DNA of 64,000 nucleotides from Dactylosporangium sp040689395 (GTDB taxonomy: Bacteria > Actinomycetota > Actinomycetes > Mycobacteriales > Micromonosporaceae), in contig NZ_JBFAZX010000004.1 of NCBI RefSeq assembly GCF_040689395.1, positions 186,001-250,000 on the forward strand, in the 5' to 3' direction. The translations under genes were made by a program, and so were the position numbers. Below are positions 42,845-51,054 of this stretch, piece after piece (the first letter of the stretch is position 1; each line of letters starts with the position of its first letter). The notes under the pieces were generated by a model. It ran no database searches. It had not been told where the DNA came from and saw only the letters and a program-made list of their open reading frames with translations.

Positions 42845-43949
42845 GGTGTTGAACGAGCTGCTGGACTGGTGGCGCGCGGGGGAGCCGGTCGGGATGGCCA
42901 CCGTCGTGCGCACCTGGCACAGCTCGCCGCGCCCGCCGGGCGCGACGATGCTGGTCGGCCCGGACGGCACCGCCGTCGGCAGCGTGTCCGGCGGCTGCGT
43001 CGAGGGCGCCGTGTACGAGCTGGCACGCGAGGTGGTCGAGACCGGCACCCCGGTCGTGCAGCGCTACGGGGTCAGCGACGACGACGCGTTCGCCGTCGGC
43101 CTCACCTGCGGTGGCATCATCGAGCTGCTCGTCGAGACGGTCGGCCCGGACACGTTTCCGGCGCTGGACAAGGTGGCCCGCGCGATCGAGCACCGCGACC
43201 CGGTCGCCGTGGTGTCCATTGTGGAGGGTCCCGACGACCGCATCGGGCGCCGCCTCGTGGTCTGGCCCGGCTCGGTGGACGGCAGCCTGGGCTCGCCGCG
43301 GCTGGACGCCGCCGCGACCGACGACGCCCGCGGCCTGCTCGCCGCCGGACGCACCGACACCCTGCACTACGGCCTGGACGGGGAGCGGCGCGGGGAGGGG
43401 CTGACGCTGTTCGTGGCCACGTACGCCCCGCCCGCGCGCATGCTCGTGTTCGGGGCCATCGACTTCGCCGCCTCGGTCGCGCGGATCGGGGGCTTCCTGG
43501 GATACCACGTGACGGTCTGCGACGCCCGCCCGGTCTTCGCCACGTCCAAGCGCTTCCCCGGCGCCGACGAGGTGGTCGTGGACTGGCCACACCGCTACCT
43601 GGAGGGCGAGATCGAGGCCGGCCGGGTCGACGACCGGACCGTCGTGTGCGTGCTCACCCACGATCCCAAGTTCGACGTGCCGGTACTGCGGGTCGCGCTG
43701 CGGCGGGACTTCGCCTACGTCGGCGCCATGGGCTCACGGCGCACCCACGACGACCGCGTGGCGCGCCTGCGCGAGGCCGGGCTCAGCGAGGCCGAGCTCG
43801 CCGGGCTCTCCTCGCCGATCGGCCTCGACCTGGGCGCGCGCACCCCGGAGGAGACGGCGGTGAGCATCGCGGCCGAGATCATCGCCGGCCGCTGGGGCGG
43901 CGGCGGAGCGCGCCTGACCACCACCGTCGGCCGGATCCACCACGACTGA
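42837..43949 (+). CDS. XdhC-family molybdenum-cofactor insertion protein
   Basis: A 370-aa protein. The XdhC_CoxI domain (about 10-75: GMATVVRTWHSSPRPPGATM, then GSVSGGCVEGAVYELA) is followed by a Rossmann XdhC_C domain (about 195-340: MLVFGAIDFAASVARIGGFL, then RVDDRTVVCVLTHDPKFD and YVGAMGSRRTHDD). These chaperones insert sulfurated molybdenum cofactor into xanthine or CO dehydrogenase-type enzymes. No such enzyme subunit is in the window. GTG at 42837 overlaps the remnant upstream. Confidence 0.92.
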   Translation: MREVLNELLDWWRAGEPVGMATVVRTWHSSPRPPGATMLVGPDGTAVGSVSGGCVEGAVYELAREVVETGTPVVQRYGVSDDDAFAVGLTCGGIIELLVETVGPDTFPALDKVARAIEHRDPVAVVSIVEGPDDRIGRRLVVWPGSVDGSLGSPRLDAAATDDARGLLAAGRTDTLHYGLDGERRGEGLTLFVATYAPPARMLVFGAIDFAASVARIGGFLGYHVTVCDARPVFATSKRFPGADEVVVDWPHRYLEGEIEAGRVDDRTVVCVLTHDPKFDVPVLRVALRRDFAYVGAMGSRRTHDDRVARLREAGLSEAELAGLSSPIGLDLGARTPEETAVSIAAEIIAGRWGGGGARLTTTVGRIHHD

Positions 43950-44000
43950 TCGCGGTATCTCTACGCCGCGCCCGTCGCCCTCAAGCGACTAACGTCGCAG

Positions 44001-44282
44001 ATGGCCCGTCGACCAAGTGCTGGAGGTTCGGCCGTGCAACTGGAGAACACCGTATCGGAGGCGGGCGTCGTTTCGGAGGTGGCTGTCGTTTCGGAGGTAT
44101 CGGCCCCGGTGGAAGCCGCGGGCGAGCCGCTCGCGCCCGTCCAGCCCGATGCGGAGCCGATCGACCTGCTCGCCGTCAGCGGCGTGGGCTCCGCCGTGCG
44201 CCGCGCGGTGCCGTACGTGGTGACCGCCGCCGCGAGCTTCGCCGTCGTGCTCGGCATCATCTGGTGGATCAAGCGTCGCTGA
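44001..44282 (+). CDS. Small membrane protein with SEV/A repeats, 93 aa
   Basis: Residues about 18-36 consist of short repeats (VSEAGVVSEVAVVSEVSAP) mirrored in a DNA repeat of GTTTCGGAGGT (44068 and 44089). A single C-terminal helix (VPYVVTAAASFAVVLGIIWW) ends in a basic stop-transfer KRR. The ATG at 44001 is used; GTG at 44034 is an alternative. I do not recognise a family. It follows xdhC by 51 nt. Confidence 0.6.
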   Translation: MARRPSAGGSAVQLENTVSEAGVVSEVAVVSEVSAPVEAAGEPLAPVQPDAEPIDLLAVSGVGSAVRRAVPYVVTAAASFAVVLGIIWWIKRR

Positions 44283-44339
44283 CCGGGTTCGTCGCCAATC
44301 CGGCGGCGGCCCGCCCTCTGGCACAGGCTGCCGCCGTGC

Positions 44340-45491
44340 CTACGAGGGCTGGCCAGCGCCGCCGGGCAGGGTGAACCCGCGCACGGCCGGCGGCGCGGCA
44401 CCCGACGCGATCCACGCGGCCAGGGCCGAGCCGGTGGCCGGGGCCGTCATGATGCCGGTCGTGAAGTGCCCGCCGGCGAACCAGGCGTTGCCGGCACCGG
44501 GAAGGCGGTCCACGACCGGCTGGCGGCCCTCGATGTACGGCCGGAAGCAGCACCAACGATGGCTGATCGCCGCGCCGGCGGCCCCCGGCAGCAGGGTGGC
44601 CAGCGAGGCCGCCATCGGGTCGGCGATCTCGGGCCGCACGTCGGGGGTCGCGTCACCGTCGTCGAAGGTGCCGCCGCAGACCACGCCGCCGCCCGGCAAC
44701 GGCGTGCCGCCGCCGAGCGGGCCGGCCAGGACGCTGCCGAGCCGCCAGGGCCCGGGGGCCAGCGCGAGCATGTGCCCCTTGATCCAGCGCTGCGGTACCC
44801 CGTCGGCCCACGGCGCCGGAACCAGCCCGGTGGCCACGATCAGGGCGCCGGGCGTGAATTCGCCGGCGGTGGTGTGCACGGCCGCGACCCGGTCGCCGCG
44901 CACGGTGACGCCGAGCATGTCCACCCCGGTCGCCACCTGCCCGGCGCGCGCGGTGAGCGCGGCGGCGAGCCGGCCGGGGTTCACCGTGAGCTGTCCTTCG
45001 GCGAGCACCGCCGTGGCGCCGTCCGGCAGCCGTACGTCGGGCTCCAGCTCCCGCACTGCGGCCGCGTCGAGCGCGCGCAGCCCCTCCGGCAGTGGCCCCG
45101 CGGGCGCCGTCCCCGCCGGGCGCACGTCCAGCCAGCGGGTGGGCCAGGCGCCGATCGCGCCGCCCCACTCGGCGTCGAGTTCGCGGTACAGCGCCCGGCT
45201 CGCGCGCCCGAACGCGACGAACTCGGGGGAGTCGGTGAGCAGGTGCATGTCCGGAGCGATGGCGCCGCCGTTGCCGGACGAGGCGGCCGGGGCCAGCCGG
45301 GGCGCCCGCTCCAGCAGCACCACCCGGCCGAGGCCCGCCCGGCGGCAGAACACGGCGGCCGACAGGCCGATCGCACCGCCGCCGACGACCAGCACGTCCG
45401 GGCGCCGATCGAGGTCAGCGGGCCGGCCGGGAGCCAGTGCCGCCCGCTCGTGCGGCGTCAAACGGTCGTCCCACACGGTCACGCGGTCCAT
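44340..45491 (-). CDS. FAD-dependent oxidoreductase (DAO/glycine-oxidase-like)
   Basis: A 383-aa flavoprotein of the D-amino-acid-oxidase superfamily. The Rossmann FAD loop is VLVVGGGAIGLSAAVFCRRA (about residues 30-50), then VLLERAPRLAPAASSGNGG. The C-terminal loop HFTTGIMTAPATGSALAAWI closes the FAD site. Candidate substrates are glycine, sarcosine or D-amino acids, with no thi genes nearby to suggest ThiO. ATG at 45491 (MDRVTVWDD) is preferred to GTG 45518. Confidence 0.85.
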   Translation of the reverse strand: MDRVTVWDDRLTPHERAALAPGRPADLDRRPDVLVVGGGAIGLSAAVFCRRAGLGRVVLLERAPRLAPAASSGNGGAIAPDMHLLTDSPEFVAFGRASRALYRELDAEWGGAIGAWPTRWLDVRPAGTAPAGPLPEGLRALDAAAVRELEPDVRLPDGATAVLAEGQLTVNPGRLAAALTARAGQVATGVDMLGVTVRGDRVAAVHTTAGEFTPGALIVATGLVPAPWADGVPQRWIKGHMLALAPGPWRLGSVLAGPLGGGTPLPGGGVVCGGTFDDGDATPDVRPEIADPMAASLATLLPGAAGAAISHRWCCFRPYIEGRQPVVDRLPGAGNAWFAGGHFTTGIMTAPATGSALAAWIASGAAPPAVRGFTLPGGAGQPS

Positions 45492-45549
45492 CCGCCCATC
45501 CTGCCCGGCGCGCGCCACGTTGTCCCTTCCGGGCCGGCTTGCCTTCCCT

Positions 45550-46149
45550 TCAGCCCTCGGCGGCGCGGCGCCGGCCTTCCGCGAAGAACGCGCCCAGGTC
45601 CGGCAGCTCGCGCAGCGGACGAGCGGCCCCGAAGGAGACGTTCCAGAAGTCTCCCGAGCGCGGCTGCCACGGCCCGACGTACGCGTACGGCTCGTCGATC
45701 GTCCCGTCGCCCGCCGACACCCCGAAGTTCACCTCGTCGAGCGAGATGCCGACGTCGAAGTGCTCCGGCCACAGCACCGGAACCGCATCCCCACCCATCG
45801 CCCGCAGCGCCGCGTCCCCCACGACGAACCCGTCGATGATCGCCGCCGCCCCGTCGAGCACGATGCGGTCGCCGGACGCCGCCCCCGATCCGTCCGTGTA
45901 GAGCCCGCGCGGCGCCCCGATCGCAACCCCCGCGTCGTCCGCCACCTCGCCCAGCGTCCGCCCGGCGAGCGGCACGCGCCGCCCCCCGGCGACGAGCGCG
46001 TCGGCGGTCACCCGCAGATCGGGCGCGGCCACGGTGGCGAACCCGTCGCCGGTGATCCGAAGCCGGATCGTCCCGCTGGCGCGGTGCTGCGGCCCGGCGA
46101 GCACCAGCTCGGCCAGCCCGTGAAGAGAACGTCGAGTCTCATTGGTCAC
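45550..46149 (-). CDS. Conserved hypothetical protein, 199 aa
   Basis: A soluble protein of unknown function, with strong codon bias. Recognisable blocks are LHGLAELVLAGPQHRASGTI near the start, GAPRGLYTDGSGA in the middle and GTIDEPYAYVGPWQPRSGDF late. No catalytic motif is visible. GTG at 46149 is the start. It is divergent from the ECF sigma gene. The all-beta character and repeated Gly suggest a sandwich fold, but that is a guess. Confidence 0.7.
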   Translation of the reverse strand: MTNETRRSLHGLAELVLAGPQHRASGTIRLRITGDGFATVAAPDLRVTADALVAGGRRVPLAGRTLGEVADDAGVAIGAPRGLYTDGSGAASGDRIVLDGAAAIIDGFVVGDAALRAMGGDAVPVLWPEHFDVGISLDEVNFGVSAGDGTIDEPYAYVGPWQPRSGDFWNVSFGAARPLRELPDLGAFFAEGRRRAAEG

Positions 46150-46217
46150 CCGACCATGCTGTCATTCCCCGATGCTTCGGCGTGTGACGTATGCGCGCCG
46201 TCGCGCGTGTTTGGGAT

Positions 46218-46772
46218 ATGACAACGATCCCCGCGCTCGACGGCGTGCCGCCGCCGACCGTCCCTGGGAGGGCCATGGCGTCTCGGGAAGGGCCGTCGGA
46301 CTTCGCCGAGTGCTACGCGGCCTGGTTCGCGCCGATCGCCGGGCAGCTCGCCGTGTATCTCGGCAGCGCCGAGGAGGCGCAGGAGGTCACGCAGGAAGCG
46401 TTCACCCGGGCGTGGGCCCGGTGGGGCCGGATCGCCCGCTACGACGAGCCGGCCGCATGGGTACGCCGGGTCGCCTGGAACCTCGCGACCAGCCGCATCC
46501 GGCGTGCGCGCACGGCCCTTCGGCACTGGCGCGGCCAGCGGCCCGAGTCGGTCGCCGGGCCGGGGCCGGAGCGGGTGGCCCTGGAGCGCGCGCTCGCCGC
46601 GCTGCCGGCCGACCAGCGCCGCGCCGTGGTGCTGTACTACCTGGCCGGCCTACCGGTCGCCGAGATCGCCGAGATCTGCCGGGCACGGGAGGGTGCCGTG
46701 CGCACCTGGCTGTACCGCGCCCGCATCGCCCTGGCCCGCCACCTGACCGACGAGGTGAACGACGATGCCTGA
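46218..46772 (+). CDS. ECF-type RNA polymerase sigma factor (SigE-like)
   Basis: A 184-aa sigma factor. Region 2 covers about 30-95 (FAECYAAWFAPIAGQLAVYL, then VTQEAFTRAWARW and AWVRRVAWNLATSRIRRAR). Region 4 covers about 125-175 (LERALAALPADQRRAVVLYY, then GLPVAEIAEICRAREGAVRT and WLYRAR). The start is uncertain: ATG 46191, 46218 or 46275 (after GGGAGG) are all in frame. The next gene overlaps the stop by 8 nt and encodes a membrane protein that is the natural anti-sigma candidate. Confidence 0.9.
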   Translation: MTTIPALDGVPPPTVPGRAMASREGPSDFAECYAAWFAPIAGQLAVYLGSAEEAQEVTQEAFTRAWARWGRIARYDEPAAWVRRVAWNLATSRIRRARTALRHWRGQRPESVAGPGPERVALERALAALPADQRRAVVLYYLAGLPVAEIAEICRAREGAVRTWLYRARIALARHLTDEVNDDA

Positions 46773-47352
46773 GCCCGACGAGCACCTCGACGAGCGGCTG
46801 CGCGCCGCCCTGGGCGAAGTGGGCGATCGCGCGCGGGAGCGGATCCGCGTTCCGGGGGCGGGCACGGTCCCTCCGGCCGCGCGGCGGCGCCGGGCGGGGC
46901 TCGCCGGTGGTACCGCACTCGCATTGATCGCCGTGGGTGCGGCCGGTTGGGGAGTGGCACGCGAGGCCGTGCTATTCGGGCAGGCCGCGGCGCCGAGGTG
47001 CGCCCCGGCGGAGGGCCGGGCGTTCCTGCCTCACGCGGCGACCGACGAGCAGCTCGCCCGGGTGGGGAGCATCCTGGGCCGGTCGCCGGAGGTGGCGTCG
47101 TATCGTATCGAGACCGTCGAGGAGAACTACGACCGGTTCAAGTGGGAGTACCGCGACCACCCCGACATCGTCAATGCGACGAAGGTGGACGTTCTCCCCC
47201 GGTCCTTGTGGTTCAGCCTGCCCTGCGCGGGGGACTTCCCGGCCGTGCGGGCGCGCCTCGAGCCGGCGTCCGACGGGGTGTGGTGCTCGTGCGTACCGCG
47301 CGACAAGCCGGTCCTACCGCCGCCGACCAGGACAGCGACGCCGTCGCGCTGA
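46765..47352 (+). CDS. Membrane protein paired with the ECF sigma factor; FtsX extracellular-domain-like
   Basis: A 195-aa protein. A cytosolic N-terminus (DEHLDERLRAALGEVGDRAR) resembles anti-sigma-type segments but lacks a zinc-binding HxxxCxxC motif. One helix follows (AGLAGGTALALIAVGAAGWG). The outer part (about 90-180) has RVGSILGRSPEVASYRIETV, then NYDRFKWEYRDHPDIVNATK and VDVLPRSLWFSL, which closely recalls the FtsX extracellular domain. Several cysteines (RCAPAE, LPCAGD, WCSCVP) are present. Overlap with the sigma gene implies a regulatory pair. Confidence 0.72.
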   Translation: MPEPDEHLDERLRAALGEVGDRARERIRVPGAGTVPPAARRRRAGLAGGTALALIAVGAAGWGVAREAVLFGQAAAPRCAPAEGRAFLPHAATDEQLARVGSILGRSPEVASYRIETVEENYDRFKWEYRDHPDIVNATKVDVLPRSLWFSLPCAGDFPAVRARLEPASDGVWCSCVPRDKPVLPPPTRTATPSR

Positions 47353-47574
47353 AGATGCCGGCTATGACATTTAGCCGCTCTAGAGTGCGAGCTGTGGACC
47401 GGCTGGGACATCGCCGTGAGCCTGTTCGGCCCGCGATAGACCGAGTCGAGTGGCCATGGGCGGCGCGGCGTAAAGCGTAAGCACGACGGAGGTATCGCGG
47501 TTTCGCCCGGCGCTCAGGGTGGCGGCCCGCCCGGCCAGGGCGCAGAGCACAGCGATCCTGCCATGGGAGCAGGT

Positions 47575-47650
47575 GAGCTGCCCGCGGAGCGGGCATGGGG
47601 GGCGCGGGGTGGGCACCCCCCGCCTGCGCCCGCGCGAAGCGCGCGCCAAG
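47575..47650. repeat. Palindromic intergenic repeat, copy B
   Basis: The spacer before the kinase gene contains a hairpin CCCGCGGAGCGGG (47581-47593), then the 29-nt core at 47595-47623 that matches copy A (9032-9060, minus strand) at 25 of 29 positions, then CGCGCGAAGCGCGCG. The rest of the spacer (47353-47574) shows no convincing gene. Confidence 0.6.
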
Positions 47651-48292
47651 TTAGGAACTGCGCGACAGGATCAGGTCGGCGCGGTCGCGGGTGCCGGCGA
47701 TGACCTCGGCGTTGCGCTCGTCGCTGCGGAAGACCCAGTCCCGAGCCTCCGGCAGGTCCAGGCCCTTCGCGAGCTGGCGGCGTACCAGCGAGTCCTGCCG
47801 CACCCTGTCCGGCGCGTCGAGGTACAGCACGAGGTCGAGCAACCCGCGCACCGAGGACCACGGGCCGTGGTCGAGTAGCAGGTAGTTGCCTTCCACCACG
47901 ATCACGCGCACGTCCGAGGAAACCGGTATCACCCCGCCGATGGACTCGTGCAGGGTGCGGCTGTAGCTCGGGGCGTACACGAGGTCCTCGCCGGCGTGCA
48001 GGCGGCGCAGCAGGTGCACGAAGCCTGCCGCGTCGAAGGTCTCCGGGGCGCCCTTGCGGTCGGTCAGGCCGAGGCGCTCCAGCTCGGCGTTGGACAGGTG
48101 GAAGCCGTCCATGGGCACGGCCACACTGGACAGTCCATCGTGGACGTTCAAGGCTTCGGAGAGCGCGCTGGACAGCGTGGACTTGCCGGCCGCCGGCGGG
48201 CCGCAGATGCCGATGATGCTGCGGCCCTGGCGGCCGCGGACGAACGGCACGACCGCGGCCAGGGCCGGCGGCAGCACGTCGAGGGGCCTCAT
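47651..48292 (-). CDS. Uridine kinase/fructokinase-like P-loop kinase
   Basis: A 213-aa P-loop kinase of the uridine kinase/pantothenate kinase superfamily. Walker A is IGICGPPAAGKSTLSSALS (about 28-46). MDGFHLSNAELERLGLTDRK is the base/sugar-binding segment with the catalytic Asp. VIVVEGNYLLLD is Walker B and RRQLAKG resembles the lid region. Substrate: a nucleoside or a sugar (a fructokinase subgroup exists). ATG at 48292 overlaps the stop of the upstream SDR stub (ATGA). Confidence 0.85.
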   Translation of the reverse strand: MRPLDVLPPALAAVVPFVRGRQGRSIIGICGPPAAGKSTLSSALSEALNVHDGLSSVAVPMDGFHLSNAELERLGLTDRKGAPETFDAAGFVHLLRRLHAGEDLVYAPSYSRTLHESIGGVIPVSSDVRVIVVEGNYLLLDHGPWSSVRGLLDLVLYLDAPDRVRQDSLVRRQLAKGLDLPEARDWVFRSDERNAEVIAGTRDRADLILSRSS

Positions 48293-48429
48293 GCGAGCGC
48301 GTCGCGTAGCGTGCGCATGCCGGCCAGCACGAGCGCGGCGGCCTTCTCGGCGGCGAACCGGCGGGGCATCGCCGCGCCGATCCCACCCGCCGCGCCGGTG
48401 ATGACGACGACCTTCCCGTCGAGCCTCAC
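48289..48429 (-). pseudogene. Short-chain dehydrogenase stub (N-terminal fragment)
   Basis: Forty-six codons beginning MRLDGKVVVITGAAGGIGAA encode only the first beta-alpha-beta unit of an SDR with the TGAAGGIG cofactor loop. The frame then ends GMRTLRDALA. Normal SDRs are about 250 aa, so everything after the second helix is gone. Both junctions with the flanking genes (GTGA at 48426-48429 and ATGA at 48289-48292) are intact, which suggests a clean internal deletion. Confidence 0.7.
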
Positions 48430-49412
48430 GGCCGTGCCCCCAGCTCTCGCAGCGTCTCCAGCAGCGCGGGCGCGCCGCCGGCGACGAGCTCCCGCGTCGG
48501 CAGCAGCGCGACCACCGGCGTGGTGACCCCGGCATCGGCGTAGCGCCGCACGTGCGCACGGCACCGCTCGGCGCTGCCGTGCACGATGAGCGCGTCAACG
48601 ACCTCGTCCGGGATCGCGGCCAGCGCGCCCTTACGGTCGCCGGCCGCCCACGCGTCCCACATCGGCTTGAGTACCTCGCCGCGGCCCAGCCAGCGGTGGA
48701 ACGCCGCGTAGCCGGGCACCGTCAGATAGGCGGCGATCAGCCGGCGCCCGGTCGCGCGGGCCTCCTCGGCGTCGGCGGTGGGGCACACGAAGATGCGCGC
48801 CGCCACCTCGAAGCCCTCGGGCGCGGCGGTCAGCTCGGCCCGCGCGGTCGCCACGTCCTCGACCGACAGCCAGTTGAGGACCGTGCCGTCGGCCTCGGCC
48901 GCCGCCAGGCGCAGCATCCGGCCTCGCAGACCCGCCAAGAGCAGCTTCGGTGGTACCTCGGGAACCCGCTCCAGCCGGAACCGCCGCACCGTGAACGTGT
49001 CGAAGTGCCCGTCGACGAGTTCGCCCGTGAGCGCGCGGCGCAGGAAGCGCAGGACGTCCCGGCTGCGCTCGTACGGCCGGTCGTACGGCACCGCGTTCCA
49101 GTCGCCGACCACGACCGGCGAGGAGGCCCCGATGCCGAGGGCGAACCGCCCCGGCGCGGCCTCGGCGAGGGCGGCCGCCTGCATCGCCAGCAGAGCGGGG
49201 CCACGAGTGAAGACCGGGACGATCGCGGTGCCTAGCCGCAGTGCCGGGGACCAGACCGAGGCGAGCGCCAGCGGGGTGAACGCGTCGGTCCCGGCGACCT
49301 CCGAGGACCAGACGTCCGTATACCCGAGATCCGGTAGCGCGGACAGCAACGCCGCGTGGTCGGGCAGCGGAATTCCGGTGAGCGGGATCGTCAGCCCCCA
49401 TTGGCTGTTCAT
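48426..49412 (-). CDS. LLM-class flavin-dependent oxidoreductase (F420-type)
   Basis: A 328-aa luciferase-like monooxygenase-fold protein, TIM-barrel type. Early block LLSALPDLGYTDVWSSEVAG with the F420/FMN-side PLALASVWSPALRLGTAI, then GRFALGIGASSPVVVGDWN and PKLLLAGLRGRMLRLAAAEA. Actinobacterial members usually use coenzyme F420. ATG at 49412 (MNSQWGLTIP). The substrate is unknown. The SDR stub and kinase genes follow on the same transcript. Confidence 0.85.
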   Translation of the reverse strand: MNSQWGLTIPLTGIPLPDHAALLSALPDLGYTDVWSSEVAGTDAFTPLALASVWSPALRLGTAIVPVFTRGPALLAMQAAALAEAAPGRFALGIGASSPVVVGDWNAVPYDRPYERSRDVLRFLRRALTGELVDGHFDTFTVRRFRLERVPEVPPKLLLAGLRGRMLRLAAAEADGTVLNWLSVEDVATARAELTAAPEGFEVAARIFVCPTADAEEARATGRRLIAAYLTVPGYAAFHRWLGRGEVLKPMWDAWAAGDRKGALAAIPDEVVDALIVHGSAERCRAHVRRYADAGVTTPVVALLPTRELVAGGAPALLETLRELGARP

Positions 49413-49543
49413 GCGCCGATCATCTCCGTGAAACGGCCGATGTGGCAAGCGGAAGGGCGCCCTCGTGCGTGAGCTCTCATGTTGCAGACCGTCGATGTGC
49501 CACATAGCCTTGCGCGGGTTTTCGCCGAGAGAAGGAGCGCGAA

Positions 49544-49750
49544 ATGCTTGGTCTGGAAAAGAAGCTGATGAAGCAGTGGGAAGGCAAGAGCGCGCAGGAG
49601 CTCGCCGACGCCCCCGTCACCGCGATCGCCGGCGTCAGCGAGGGCGACGCCGAGAAGCTGCTGGCCGCCTTCAACATCAAGACGGTCCGCGACCTGGGCA
49701 CCAACAAGTACTTCCGGTGGGCGCAGGGCATCGTTTCGCTCGCCGACTGA
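49544..49750 (+). CDS. Small helix-hairpin-helix-like protein, 68 aa
   Basis: An all-helical small protein (LGLEKKLMKQWEGKSAQELA, then APVTAIAGVSEGDAEKLLAA and FNIKTVRDLGTNKYF). The IAGVSEGDAEKLLAAF segment resembles a helix-hairpin-helix turn that can contact DNA. A GAAGGAG ribosome-binding site precedes the ATG by 6 nt and a strong terminator follows. Related small proteins occur in actinobacteria and cyanobacteria as far as I recall. Function unknown. Confidence 0.75.
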   Translation: MLGLEKKLMKQWEGKSAQELADAPVTAIAGVSEGDAEKLLAAFNIKTVRDLGTNKYFRWAQGIVSLAD

Positions 49751-49768
49751 TCGTCGAACCGCCCACGA

Positions 49769-49795
49769 CGGTCGCCCCCGCTTCGGGGGCGACCG
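49769..49795. terminator. Strong 12-bp hairpin terminator
   Basis: CGGTCGCCCCCG (49769-49780) pairs perfectly with 49784-49795 around a 3-nt loop, 18 nt after the small HhH gene. It also faces the end of the convergent pth2 gene. TTCA follows rather than a T-tract. Confidence 0.8.
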
Positions 49796-49827
49796 CTTCA
49801 CTCATGCTTCGGCGGCGACGGTCCGCA

Positions 49828-50190
49828 TCACAGCAGCGACAGCCCGCCGGTCACCGGGTGCAGTGCGTCGCCGCGGGCCGGGCCGATCGCGCAGCAGGTC
49901 GGGGTGCCGGCGGCGACCTGGGTGCGTCCGGCGTCGTGGATCACCTCGACCGGCAGCCCGGCCTCCTCGGCGGCCCCGACGACGAGCCCGAGCGTGTCCT
50001 CGTCGGGCACCTTGAGCACCACCTTCGGCTGCCCGGCCCGCCACCAGCCGGCGAACGCCGCCGTGCCCTGGTTGCGCATCGCCGCGGCGACGGCCGCGTG
50101 CGCCGCCTGCGCGGCGATCTTGCCCTTCCCCATCCCGAGGTCGGTCCGCATCACGATGACGAGCCTGAACTCGCCGGCGGTCTCGCTCAC
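49828..50190 (-). CDS. Peptidyl-tRNA hydrolase 2 (Pth2 family)
   Basis: A 120-aa Pth2-type protein. The start RLVIVMRTDLGMGKGKIAAQ, then AAHAAV, matches the family signature (RxDLxMxxGKxAAQxAHA). TTxxxGTPTCCAIGPA gives the conserved active-site region (DAGRTQVAAGTPTCCAIGPA), with candidate catalytic residues Lys, Asp and Thr present. Pth2 recycles peptidyl-tRNA and is typical of archaea and eukaryotes, with scattered copies in actinobacteria. GTG at 50190 lies 12 nt downstream of the YdjM-like gene stop. Confidence 0.85.
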   Translation of the reverse strand: MSETAGEFRLVIVMRTDLGMGKGKIAAQAAHAAVAAAMRNQGTAAFAGWWRAGQPKVVLKVPDEDTLGLVVGAAEEAGLPVEVIHDAGRTQVAAGTPTCCAIGPARGDALHPVTGGLSLL

Positions 50191-50201
50191 GGCTGACGAC
50201 C

Positions 50202-51011
50202 CTACAGCGCGATGTTGAACCGCTGCAGGAGCATCGGGACGAGCAGGACCGTGCCGGAGAGGATGGCGACCGTGGTGAATACGATGCGCAGGAACACCAT
50301 CTCGGTCTTGTCGCCGGCGGTGAGGGCGATCGACTGCGGCAGGCCGACGCAGCGCCACATCCGGCGGCCGGTCGGTATCGGCCAGAAGATCGGCGAGCCG
50401 TGCCGGGTCAGCATGTCGCCGAGCAGGTGGACCAGGCCGCCGACGCCGACCGCGAGGCCGAGCAGGGGGTAGCCGCGGTCGCCGGGGAGACGCTCGTAGA
50501 CCAGGTACGCCGCGCCGGCCGAGGCGAGGGTGACGATGATCCAGCCGGCGCGCTCGGCCCACTTCTCGAACAGGCCGCGCAGCGCGAGCGCGAACGACAG
50601 GAAGAGCACACCCATGACGGCCCACTTGCCGTAGGCGTTGCACAGGGCGAGGGTGCCGTATCCGACGCCGACGTTGAACACGATCGTGTGCGTGAGCGTG
50701 CGATGGCCGTTTTGCCGGGGCGGGTCGTGCTTCATGCGGGTCAGCTTGTAGACGCCGAGCGAGAGCTTCTCGACGCACTCGGCGACGAACAGCGAGAGCA
50801 CGCCGAACGTGCGCGCCACGGTCGCCCCGCCCTGGTTCCGGGTGACCCGGCCGGAGAGGTCCAGGTCGGGCAGCAGGGCGCCACCGGCGCAGATCGCGGT
50901 GCCGACGGCGAGTTGCAGCGGCGTCTGGTGGAAGTGCGCGACCTGATCCAGCAGGAGCGAACCTGTCAACCAGACGGCCGCCCCGGAGAGCGCATGCGAG
51001 GAGCCCATCAT
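50202..51011 (-). CDS. YdjM/DUF457-like membrane metal-dependent hydrolase
   Basis: A 269-aa membrane protein. The family motif SSHALSGAAVW (His) is at the start, with GALLPDLDLSG (Asp) and GHRTLTHTIVF (His) in the loops. At least four helices are visible (for example AVMGVLFLSFALALRGLFEK; GWIIVTLASAGAAYLVY). Members are called metal-dependent hydrolases, although function is poorly established. An E. coli relative is in the LexA regulon; I see no LexA box here. ATG at 51011 or 51008. Confidence 0.82.
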   Translation of the reverse strand: MMGSSHALSGAAVWLTGSLLLDQVAHFHQTPLQLAVGTAICAGGALLPDLDLSGRVTRNQGGATVARTFGVLSLFVAECVEKLSLGVYKLTRMKHDPPRQNGHRTLTHTIVFNVGVGYGTLALCNAYGKWAVMGVLFLSFALALRGLFEKWAERAGWIIVTLASAGAAYLVYERLPGDRGYPLLGLAVGVGGLVHLLGDMLTRHGSPIFWPIPTGRRMWRCVGLPQSIALTAGDKTEMVFLRIVFTTVAILSGTVLLVPMLLQRFNIAL

Positions 51012-51054
51012 GACACGTGACTATCCCAGGTGGACGATCATTCGTACATAGGAG

